Origin: Tyto alba | Lineage: Eukaryota; Chordata; Aves; Strigiformes; Tytonidae | Direction of reading: 5' to 3' | DNA length: 64,000 nt | Assembly (NCBI RefSeq): GCF_018691265.1 | Contig: NW_024881313.1 | Span: 41,082,512-41,146,511 of the forward strand | Shown: positions 24,501-36,500 of the stretch, one piece after another | Layout of the letters: every line of letters starts with the position of its first letter | Position numbering within the stretch: position 1 is the first letter of the stretch | Position numbers and translations under genes: made by a program | Notes under the pieces: model-generated | Told to the model about the DNA's origin: nothing | What the model saw: only the letters and a program-made list of their open reading frames with translations | The model's database searches: none

Positions 24501-27500
24501 ACCACGCGAGCATCAATGAAATGTGTTGTTCAGTGCAGGAAACAATGCGGCCGCTTGTCTCGGCGGGAATCTGCAGCGATCGCCGATGAAATGAGGGACC
24601 AGCTCAAGTTCTGCAGCTCAGCGCTGGGCGGGACTCATCTGCAGCCAGGATCTCCCTCCTTAAAATACCTGTCACGGGCAGGCGAGAGGTTTGAACGGGT
24701 ATGCCTTTTGTGACAATTTTTAGGAGGGAATTAAACTAAATGCGCCATCTTACTAACACCCAACTATCTGTAAGAAAGAAATACGTTATGTACAATTCTA
24801 GGTCACCTGAAGAAAACCAGGAGTAGCAGATGTTTAGCAAAAAACCCCACAAGCCTGGCTGGGTAGGACCAAGGAAGTCTACTTTTGGCAGAAGTTCTGA
24901 GAGATGACATTCAAATAATTCGAATCAGGTCAGACAATTCTTTCAAGAATTTTTAGGATGAAAAAAAAAGTGCAAGTGACAAAAGTTGTGTACCCCGAAT
25001 GTAAGCACTAAATTCAGAATGAACCGACAGAACGGGCAGAAAAATAGAGGAATTCACAAATGGAAGGAAAAACATGTTTCTGTCAGATAAAATAGGTATG
25101 TTGGCCATTAGGGACACATTGCCTTGTGACTGGAAGGAGCCCTCAAGGGGAAGGCCAAGACTGAAGCAGAAGTTGACAAGGACAGAACGGGTAATTTAGC
25201 CGTGAACAAAATGCAAAGGACAGATTTAGAATCAGTTCCATACTTACAGCCAAGACTGAGCTATTTTTATTATACCCGCCTCTCTGCTTATTAACAGGGG
25301 AGAGGAAGCAAAAGCTCAGCAGAGAAAGTCTGAAAGCATTTCAGAAACATCTGAGGAATTCTTGTCTGTTTTCTCTTGCATTCCAGAACGTCTTTCTAAA
25401 CGACACATATATAAAGCAAAGTAAACATTTTATTGCATTTACTGCTATGTTTTCTTCCAGGAGAGAATAAACCCAGAGTGTATTTCTTACCAATGCATTG
25501 TACGCAACAGAACGAGCCCAACCGAACCCAACCAGCTGTTAATTTTGGAGAAGAGAGTGAAAAAACAGAATTTACAACTCTACTGTATTCTTGGCAAGGA
25601 AAGCCCGTGAGCCTTCTGCTCACTCAGTCAGTACCGTGTCAGCTCACGCTCAGACCTATGGTTAGAAGGACAATAAACTAGCTTTTAAAATAAAGAATGC
25701 GAGAGCACAGAATTTTACACCTAGGTGCTTAAAAAAAACCTTGGTAATACAAATTAGCCAGCTGCCAAAAGCAGCCCGACCAGCAGCCTCTGGGCGCTCC
25801 TACCTTTCAGTGAGCGATGCTCAGCCCCTCTGGGGAAAACGTGTCAATCTACCTTAGATTATGTTTTAAATATTCTTCTGATTTAAAGACCGCACGTATC
25901 TGTATTTTGAAACGGCCGCCTCTCCAGCTCAGCAGGATTTGCCAGCCTACCCAAACCTGGTTTCCTCCTTGTTCTAGTTGTATGAACCTCCGTGCTCACC
26001 TGCCGCCTCAGAAATAAGCTTCCACTGCAGAGCGGATGTCGGCACACACCCCCCCACACCCCCCCCCCCCCGAAATTCTGACACGAAAGGTGTGCACCTC
26101 GCTTTTACTCGTGTGCTGTGTAAGTTGCCAAGAAGCCTGACGACCCTCGCAGTCTGGTGACTCGCTTGTGCGCCCCACGCAGACCGTACGGAACCGAGAC
26201 AGCGGAAAGGGAAGAAGCTAAGACGCGTCGGCATTTCGGAGCGGGGAGGTTCGTACTGCCAAAACCTCCTTCTACAGATCTCCCAGCACGAGGCTCGGGA
26301 ATTGAAGCCTCCCCGAGCAACTACTGGAGGAAAGCAAAACTTTAATTAGAGACAAAAGACGATTCTGTTGAGCGCGACTGGGAGGGCTGAGCGACCATCG
26401 GGTGTCACTCACAGCCCGCAGAACCACCGAAGGGCAGCACACCACCGCGCTCCGAGGCCACCCCCCCCCCCCGCATCGCTGCGGAGAGCCCGGCCCACCC
26501 CCCCAAATTAAGGGGTTCGGAGCTCTACCTGACCAGCGCATCCCTCCACCCACCTGCGTGTTACCCCCCCACACACACCGGGGTGTTTCATTTCAAGTTT
26601 TGTATCGGTCCTCTGAAGGTTTAGCAAGCCAGCCGGCCACAAAAGGAGTCATCGGATGCGAAAATTGTCACACAAGTCTTTTGTCTTTATTCCCTGACAC
26701 ATTTTCCTTCCTCCTCCCATGCCAAGCTCTTGTTAACGCGGGCGACAGACAAAGCACACAGACCACCCTCGCACCCAAAATCTGGGAAGAAAAGCAGGTT
26801 TATTGCTGGCTGAAGCTGGCAAGAGGGACAGAGATGTTGTTCCGGGATGGAGAACAAAGATTAACTACTCTTCTCATAGATTTTAAATCCCGGAAGACTG
26901 ACCTCATACATCACAGCACCATCGAAACAACAAAACAGTGCAAAATAAAACAAGCCACTATTGACACTTTGCAATGGGAAAGGCTCCATTGTGACTGGGG
27001 TGCTGGGAAAAAGAGGTTACAGAAAGTAATGGGGAAATTCCACTTGGAATTTCAGCACCGAAACAGTTAGGAAGAGCTCAACTACAGAAATTGTTCTACC
27101 CATTTACTCTTGCTGGCCTTCTCAAAGAGAAATACCAAAAGGGGCTAACAAGCTTAATGGAAAAGCAGAACCTGCAGATCTTTTCAACGCAGACTGAGAG
27201 GTTTTAACTTTGATAATGCCCTCGCTCTAACAATACAGCTCGCAAATCAGAGGGGCACCTATGCTCGCAAGAGGGAGCGGCGAGAGGGTACTGAGGAGAG
27301 ACCTATTACCGGTAAGGATACTGCAGATTTTAAAATGTGTGAGTCAGGTTTAGGATCCCAGCAAGCAATTCATGGCTGGTGCTGCAACAGATGCTGTGGA
27401 ACCAGCCAGGCAATTTTTTTATTTTTATTTTTTTTTTTTTAACATTTTCCTTTCATTTGCATCTATCCCAAAACACATCCTTTGTTCTAACTACCGGCAC

Positions 27501-30500
27501 CTGAACCACATCGGTCTTTTCAGGTGTACCGAGCCACCCACCCTCTGCCTCCAGCCTGTAAAGTCACTTAGTCGCTTCCTAGCTACGGTCTGCTCGCTCC
27601 CCAGGGAGGTAAAAATTAGCAACATACCATCACGTGGCAAATCTCCTTCCTTGGGAGACGGAGAGCTCTGCACATCGCTGACCTCGATTTCTTTGCTTTC
27701 CAGCGGAGCAGTTTTGCTGGGTTCCACCTCGGCGCGTTTGCTTTTCGGAGAACCGAAGCCGGCAGCTCCATCGGTGGCACTTCTCTTCTCCTTCTTCACA
27801 CCACCACCTCCTCCCTCTCTTTGTCCTGGCTGCTGATTTCAGGGATTTGCTCCAGCTTGCTGTGATACAAGCTCGGGCTCCCCAGCTCCTTCTTGACCGA
27901 GTTGCTGCCGCTGTTCCGCTCCTCTCTCTGCTTGGCAGCCGGCTCCTCGGCCAGGAGGGACGGATGCTCCTTCACCCCCACGCTGGGCAGCCCCGCACGG
28001 CTCTGCTCGGCACCCGAGCTGCAGGCAGACGTTTGCTCCTCCGACACGGTCATTGACCTTTTCATGGGAGCGCCCGGCTTTCTGGCGGTGGGGCTCGAGC
28101 ACTGGGTCAGGCTGCTGTTAGGAGAGAGCAGACCAGTGGCGACGTCTTCTCTGAGCACCGGCTCGGGGTATTTGTCGGCCAGGTTAAGGGTTAGGGGCAC
28201 GGACAAGTGAGAGCACTCTGACATTGCACGCCTCATCGCCTTCCTCTGGTGGGCAGCCCTGTTCAGAAAACTGCTGTCGTCTGCACAGCTCAGCTTGTCT
28301 TCCATCTCTTCCTCCATTTCAGTGGTATTATTAAAGTAACTACTTTTGGAGTCATCTTGTGCAAGCTCTACGGTGGTAGTTGGAGGTTCTGGCTTAGATG
28401 CCGCCGAGGAAGAAGAAAACCCGCTCTGCACATAGTTGTCATTAACCACCCCAATTACACAATAGCTGGGGGCTCCATCTTTTCTCACCGTCGCTTCTTT
28501 AGACCCCGAATCGCTAGGCAGGATAGGGTGGAAATTTGGATTCCAGACACTGATTTCCTGTTCCTTCATGTGGCTGCTGGGTTCGCTCTCCGACACAGAC
28601 AGATTGGGCAGCTTTGGGTCTGGCTGGCACTTGGTCTCCGCTCCAGCCTTACCGGCTGCTTTCTCCTGATCGGTGATGGCTTCGCTCTTCCCCAGCCCCG
28701 GACCAGGTTGTTCAGCTCCTGCCTGTCCCACGTGAAAATCTGTAGTTTTAGGGTTTGCAAAGTTCCCTTCTGCAGAAGGAAACGTTTCAGAAATCAGAGA
28801 CCAGCTCTCAAGGTGACCTGCAGCCGCCTGGTATTTTTTGCCTTGCACCTCAATTTCTCTTTTGTCTTTCTGAGCTATTTTTAGCTCTTTGTCTAGTTTT
28901 CCTTCAAAGAAGCAGAGCTTGTCCTCATCCGTGAAACCAGCGTTCTTAACGAGCCCGTCATTAATCGGTCCCCCTGAGTTTACATTCAAGCCAATCTCAT
29001 TAAGCTTCCCCTCCGTCCTCTGCCATTCGAATTCAGTTTTGCCGAAGTCTTTCGGGGACTCCATGCAGTGGAAGGCTTCCGAGAAGCTCTCCGTGTTCTT
29101 GCTTTTGCACAGCTGGCTGTATTCGGAGAGCGATGCGGGCTGCTTGTTCGAGAGAGACATCTCCGCTCGCTTCGCTTCCCCCCGCGGCTGCAACACCAGC
29201 TCCGAGCCAGCCGAGCTCGCAGGCTGCTGCCGCCGGTGACGACACACCATGCCCCCTGTATTCATGACAAAACTCCTTCCTCCCCACCCCCTGCCTGCCG
29301 CACGCCTTCATTTACTGGATTCAGCCACTAGTTCAAACGAGAACGTCAGGATTTATCCTTTTGTAAAAAATAAAATAAAATAAAATCAAGAGGAATACAC
29401 TTCGGTAACGGAAATACCCACCTCTGGCCAGACGCTAGCGGGGCTTTAATCATCTCAGTGAAATGATTTTTCTGTGAGCAGCATTTCTTCGGCAGTTAGA
29501 CAGCTTGGGAAATACCGGCATCTCCTTTTGCTCTGTCAAGCCTTATTACGATCAATGCTTTTATAAATATTAATTCCTGCTGATGAACCACTCTTAAGAA
29601 TACCTAGGAACTAAGGTCAGCAATTTCCCTCCCCTTAAACAAAACTCAAACAGGCCCAGCCCTAAACATTACAGTACAGAATGACCTCTTGCAGCAAAAG
29701 GGCTTTGTTTTCAGTGGATTTGAATATAGTCTTTTGGTGTCAACAGTGATCACAAGTGCTGCTGTAATCAGATTCTCACGATTCACAAACCGTATCGCTC
29801 ATACGAGCAAGTGGACAAAGCTGAAAAGGATGAAATGGGACAAGTTTGGAGAGGTTTCGTAGTCTCAAATACTGTAAACCTGATTTTTAAATATTTTTTT
29901 TTAAAATGTGAGCGTATCTTACAATATTTTTGAGTTACATTTTTTCTATCGCACTTTATTTACACCTAGCATTTCACCTTTTGCCTTGATCTATTCCCAT
30001 CCTCTGTCTGCACGGATCAAGCGCACCACTCAGCCACCCTGCAAAGCCTCTATACCCAGCACCCTTGACAAGGCTTTTCTAACTGCGACTCTGGATTTGG
30101 ACACTGTTTCCCTGGTTAGACTGGGAGCCTGGCCCGGCGGGCTGAAGATCGCTTCCAGCCACCAGTACGCAGATTGCTCCCGTTGCATTAGCACCCAACT
30201 GCAGAGCTCTTTCCTTCTTAAGTGCCTCGGACAGCTTCTTCCTTCACTAAGGCAAATTTCCTTCTTTGAACCAGGGTGACAATACCGTACAGACATTGAC
30301 CATCACAGGTATCAATATGCTCCAGTCCGGGAAAAAATTTTGTCCTCATAGCTGATGCAATAAAAGGACTCCCTGCTATAGTTTAACTGAGCATAAATGT
30401 ATTTTTACACCCAGAGACTGCAAGCTACACTACGCCCCCTGAATTTAACCTGCTGCTGAGAAATGCTACAATCCACACATTTATCTACTTGTATTTAAGC

Positions 30501-33500
30501 TTTGGATTTAAGACACTGCTATATTTAAAAACAATGACTAAGGAACTGTAAGTTATATGAATCTTTCATGGCACCCTCTAATTAACCAGAATAGTTCCAC
30601 CCACAAGCTTCACTTCTCAAAAGGCCTCGACAATTTTTCTGTACTTTAAAATATTCATAGGTGTCTTGCTAGTGGAAAATGGGACCTTAACTCAAGGCTG
30701 GCATTCTCTCTCGTAACTGATGTAGGACCGGTGTTTGCAAGCACTTGCTCACTCTCAAAGTATTCAGTCTGCTCCTCAAAACGGCGGACCTTGAAGTCAC
30801 CTAATGCCATGTAATTCCTGTTCCCCCTCTATCACTCAGTCAATTCCAAAACAAGATTTTTGCAGCAAATCTCAATCCATTCGAGATCACTTATTGCGGT
30901 TCACCAGGAGCGAGGGCAAGTTTGCAAAGCTATCTGAAACCACCTTGTAAGCTTGTTTTGGTTTGTTTGGTTGGGGGTTTTAAGCAAACAGCTACCGTTC
31001 ATAACAGAGGAGAAAACCCACACTGATTTAGGGCTCGTACTGCAGAGCCCAGTGTCACAGAAGAGACTTGCATGACTGGAAAGCAAAGCCTGACTCGTAA
31101 CGTCAATATACAGCCAGGAACAACCAGCACTGCTACTTCATTTCAGCATTTTTTTTTTTTTTAATGTAGGAAATGAACCATATTCAATACCTGGGATACT
31201 CAGAAGCAGGCGGATGCTTAGCTATGAGAAATCTCTAGTCATCTAATATTTAATCTCTCAGGACGTTAATGGAGGTAACGCAGAGTTCATACACTGAGAG
31301 CTTTCCAACAGCTTCACCCTGCCCGTAGCACGTTGCTTCCAGACACCCATTCTCAGTCCCAGTGCCTCAGCCTCTACCTTCTCCTAAACGCAATTTTCCC
31401 TTTAGATTTATTAACATTCTGCCTCTGCAGCTACGCCTTTAAGCTTTCAGCAAGACCAGAAATCGGCAACGTTCACAACAATTGACCAGCAGTCCTGACA
31501 CCAGAGCTTTAGTCCAGTTCTTCCTTTCGATTCTTACAATCCTTACATTTTCTAAATAATTGTAAGACAAACTAGTCAATGAAGAGAAGCAGGGAAGGGT
31601 GGGAGGATGTTCAAAAAACAAGAATTGGGCAGATTTTGAAAACCAACTCACGTGAGGAAGGGCCCATGCTAAAGAGGAGGTGGGTTAGGAGGGTAAGTTA
31701 GAGACTTCCTAAAGGAAGCCCATCCACTGCTTTTACCCTTAGTTCAACTCTGAGGAAGATTTCACACTCTTCAAATATCAAATCTGGGGTTTCACAATCC
31801 CTTTGGCTCTCCGCCGTCTTTCCATCTGAGAATGTACCAGATAATGGCAGGGAAATAGTTCTAAGCTCTTGCAAGTCAGACCCTGGCCCAGCTTCTGGAC
31901 GTGGACATTCACCCACTGCCTGGAGCTCCTCACGACCTTCCAGTGGCAGCACAGTGGCCTGATTCACAGAAAGAAGGTTATATTTTGCCTCTTTGCATCC
32001 TCTTATCATTACACCCTGCCTTTTCCTACAGGTGCAGTTAACACAAGGTCTGGCAGGGAGGCTGAGCGCATACAGCACGTGTTTCAGTGCAAACATTAAA
32101 CATGTCTGCAGTCCTCTGAGCCGATTCGATGTATTTCGATGCTTATACCGTACCTCTGAACATGAGCATTTTCCCAGGGAAGACATACCCAGGTGCTAAA
32201 GAAACTGCAAATGCCTATCCACTGGGCTTTACCAGGTAAAACACGGCTGCCCAGGCTGAGACCGTGCCAATAACCAGAGCAGACCAAGATCACTACATCG
32301 GCACGTCACCACTTAATACCCAATCTGCAAGCTTCCAGCCTCAGCAGATGAATCAGCCTAGTGTTTCTATTTTTGCTTCACTCCCGAAGCTATTACTTAT
32401 CCCTCCTAATGCCTTTGCTTTTTTTTTTTTTTTTTTTTTAAATCTAACACAATCGTTTCTGTGCAGTCCTTTGCACTGGTTTCTAAGGCAACATCACTTT
32501 CCGGGATGATGAGCTACTCCTTGCCAGCATCGCCAACTAATGCGATCTCTAATTAAGTGTTATTACCAGTAAGAGCCTGCGATCAGACTGACCAGAACCA
32601 TCGAGGACACACTCTGTCTATAAAAGCCAAGACCGTAAGACTGCCCTTTACACCCTCAGTCGCCTGTATGTACACACACACACACACGTGTTGTGCTGCT
32701 CGGCCAAACACTCGCTGCGTGTACAACAAGCAGCAACACATGAAGCCTGACTCTACCCGCTGAACTCGCACGCTTCATTTCTTCTCGCGGTCTGGAAGAA
32801 GCCAGGCTGAAGGATAAAAAGGCAAACCAGGATATTTAGTATTCTCACCATCGTAACGTTGCACTGCAAGCTGAACATTTAAAAGGTGTGGAGCCGTCCA
32901 AGGCCCGAACACAGCCTCGTGTTTCATAGGACAGGACATTCACAGAGCAAATCCCACTTAGTTTAAAATTTACATCTAATACATTAAAAATCCCAGTGAT
33001 CAGCCAAAACCAGAACTAAAATGCACTCAAGAGTGTTCCCAACTCAAAATATTACCAGTATTCGGTTATTCCAAGAGTATTAGGTGGTGGAAACTGGAAA
33101 GAGGCAAAGCAAAGTCAACTACACGATACACAAGCAATGAACTAGCAACACCAGCCAGGAAAGATGCGGCTTGAAATTCAGAGATCCCCTGAAAGTTAAA
33201 CGTCACCAGTACTGAGACGTGTTCAACATTCTTAATCTGGCAGAATTTACAAACAGAAGTATATGTGGTTTGCTCCCAGCTTTTCTTGAAAATCAGAGTG
33301 TCAAGGACGAGCAGGAATATAAAATAAAGGAAGAAAGCCAAGCTTAGGAAGTCCTAGCCAAAGACTGTGGGGTGCCAGCTTAAAACCAGTCGCTGCATGA
33401 GACTGCCCAGCTAGAGAAAAAGCCAGCATCGACATAACCCAGAGTACAAAGCCAAAAAGAGATGGGCAGCTGCAATCAGGTACAACTGTTCTGAGCAACC

Positions 33501-36500
33501 CTTAAAAGAACATATTCAGAGCTGTGCACTGATTCAACAGAAGACAAACAGGCCTCTCGACACCCCGTAGCTGCAAGCTACAGATGGGCAAAAACATGCT
33601 CTAAGCTCAGCTCACCTTTCCATTACAGACAGATCCGACACCTCGACAAAACCTCCCGGTAAAGCAGAATCAAATACAAACACACGAGTGTAGAAATTTA
33701 GGGGGAAAGGAGATAACAGCAAAGCTCTCCTGCTGCTTCATAAATACGTTTAATCCTAACATGAGAACTGGATGGTGACATTATTTGGTTTTCACTTCTC
33801 TCATACACCTAAGTGGGATAATTAGCAGGTCCTAATTAATGAACAGACTGCAATAAGATGTTATTCTGTCCTTCTCAAAAGCATTATTAAAGCACCACTG
33901 TTATTATGAGGTACTTGTCCATGACTGCATTTGCAATCACGATTGCAGGTAAGATGGACGCAGCTACCCAGCCCACCGCCCCGTCCCATTCACGTCGCTG
34001 ATTAGCTTGTGTTGGACAAACCCAATTACAGATTGGGGTCCCACAGGAGACTTGCAGACACGATGGGAATGAAAGGTTACTGTGCAAATGCTGAACTGAC
34101 TTCACATTACAATGACACCAGTATAATGGAAACCAGCCAGGGAAAGAAAGTATTTAGAGAAAAGGCTTTACTGTGGCTGTAGAAGAAAAGCAAATACTAC
34201 AACTAAGCAGGGCCTGCATTTCTTGTTTTTAAACGCATCTGATTTATAGCACGGGGTTTCGAGCTGTCCTGTTAAGAAGGCACTGCATTACGCACGGCGA
34301 TGCCCCGCTGGCAGGGTGCCCGCAGGAGGCAGCGACAGATTGCGACGGCAACTTCTGAGGAGGGAGGGACACGGAGCAGCAGGTGAGCGCTGCAGCAGGC
34401 CCCTCCGGTCCACGGCCGGGAGCGCGGCTCAGGAAGAAGCACAGGCCACGGCGGGGCTACGCGACAAGCTCCTCACCCGGCCGGCACCGAAGGGCCAAGT
34501 GCTGGAGCCTCGCGACAAGAGCCGCGCACGGAGACGGCCCTTAACCCGAAGAGCTTACGCAAATCAAAAAACCCAAGAAGACACGAAACCCAAAGCACTG
34601 AAACAAACTGCTTTCTTCTTTTGAAACGGACTATTCTTCAAGGACAGACTGAAGAAAGAAAAAAAAAAAAAAAAAACAAACCCTCACTTTTTAAAAAGTC
34701 TTAGTGTTGAAAATACAGCTTGAGGAGTAAAGGGAAGAAGGATGCTAGCAGTAAATCTGAATCAACCGGCTCAGCACTGGATGATTGAAAAAATTCCATC
34801 ATTTCCTCCATTAACCATTCCCCAGCATCAGATCCCCGGGTCTGCAGCAGCCAGGGCACCTGTCTGGAAGAACAGATTTTAAAACCCTGCCTTTTTATGC
34901 ATAATTCCCAATTCTAGCCTTAGCTCCACAACAAGAGGGAGCATAAAGGCTCAGCCACATTTTAAAGGCTGATAATGTCTGAGGTGGTTTGGTTATCATC
35001 TCAGCTGTCTCCTGACGTTAAAAGGTGTAAAATAATTTTCCTGAAGAATCTGGGGCAGTTCTTACAATGGCAACAACAAAAAATGAGAAGCTGAAATAAA
35101 TCCAAAAGATAGATAAAGGATTAAATTCAAATTGCATGAACAGTCTTACATCCAATGTTTCCTAACTTTAAGCTGCAAAGTCAAAATTAGACAAAAAAAA
35201 AAAAAAAAAAACGACGTTTGCAGGCCTGGTTTATAAAAGATACACGCAACTTCCGTCAGTGAGAGAAATCTGCAGCATCACAGTTGCCATGACTCCCGAG
35301 GGAGCTGTATCACAAAGCTCGTACCTACTTTAGCTGTACATGCAGGAGCTGAGGCATTCAGGAAAGCCTCCTGTCCTTCTAGAACACAGTGTAAGGCACG
35401 GGGGGCCTGGCTAAAGGGGTTTTAGTTACTGAACTTTAGCAGAAGATTCTCCAAAATACCTGCAGGCCTTATTCTGACAGGAGATCACCGATTGCCTTCC
35501 AGGGGAAAGAAAAATGGCTTATATGGGCAGATGTCAGGTGCTGCCACGTATGAGCTTCCCAGTCCAGCCTGAGAAACACGGATGAAGTCTTGGCCAAGTT
35601 CTGGTGACCAATAAAAATATAAAAACTTTGAGCAGTCAATTGTTATCTTAACAGGAGGATGAACAGGCACACAGAGGGCACGTACAGGCCATGGCCCCAT
35701 CAGCTTAGTGAAAAATCTGGACTACAACAGTGATCTCCCGGATCCCTGTAGCTCCTTCTCTGTCCTGTAAACAAGCACGCTCGTAGTCACGGCCCCGAAT
35801 CGCACCACCTCTCCCTTCACTGCTTTCTGCTTTTCGCTTGTGTTCAGCTGATGCACGAATTCACCGTTTCACCCTTGGATCCAGCCTGAGGCCCTTCCAC
35901 ACCAGTTGTGCCAACTCGGGGGCTTCAGCCCGGCTTTTGCTGGCGTTTCGCAGCTCGCTGAGCAGTCGCCTCGTTACGAGGCGGGCAGCGGGTGGAGAGA
36001 GAGACGAGCCCCTCGGTACCGGGTCTGGATGGCAGGGGGAATCTGCTTCCCCGCCGCTCGGAGCTCGACTGCAGCTCAGGCTTTGTCACTCGGCCCGGGT
36101 GCCGTGCGGTCAGCAGGAGCCTGCCCGAAGCTCTGCCGGCCCCAACAGCGCTTGGATTTCAACTGCCACGGGAACGTGCCAACCAGCGTTTCCAAAACAA
36201 GCTCAGTCACTCAGAGCTGCTCTTAAAAAATAAAAAAAAAAAAAAAAAAAACAAAAAACAAAACAAAACAAACAAAAAACAAAACAAACAAAAAAACAAA
36301 ACAAAACAAAAAAACACACACACAAAAAAACCAGCAACAACAACAACAAAAAAAAAAAAAGAAAAAAAAACCAAAACCAAACAAACCCAAACCAACAGTT
36401 GAGTCTAGGGAGTGCTGAAAGGATGAGAGCAACTGGGTATTATTGAAGTCCTGTGCAAATGCAGGTTGGGCCAACTTACAGATGTAACGTATGTACCAGT

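Larger units (their letters stand above)
14482..27627 (-). other. Large MAP4 intron (13 kb) with CR1 fragments and GC-rich cluster
   Basis: No exon is supported. It contains T/A runs (for example near 15,000 and 26 A at 17589-17614), a CpG-rich cluster at about 17,130-18,400, CR1 fragments at 20,060-20,290 and 20,600-21,240, and a possible CR1 scrap near 22,050-22,140. A C-rich patch lies near 26,050 and another near 26,460. Confidence 0.75.

Noticed and set aside
24315..24713. Plus-strand frame of 132 codons
   Set aside because: No recognisable motif, no splice context and opposite to the host gene; treated as chance.
26402..27070. Plus-strand open frame of 222 codons in the 13-kb intron
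   Set aside because: It starts in a C-rich low-complexity patch, has no recognisable domain and no splice or promoter context; it is probably chance.
31698..32186. Full 162-codon minus-strand frame as a gene of its own
   Set aside because: Its upstream part is not protein-like and has no start context. Only the segment 31737-31958 is exon-like, and it is reported as a candidate, not as a gene.
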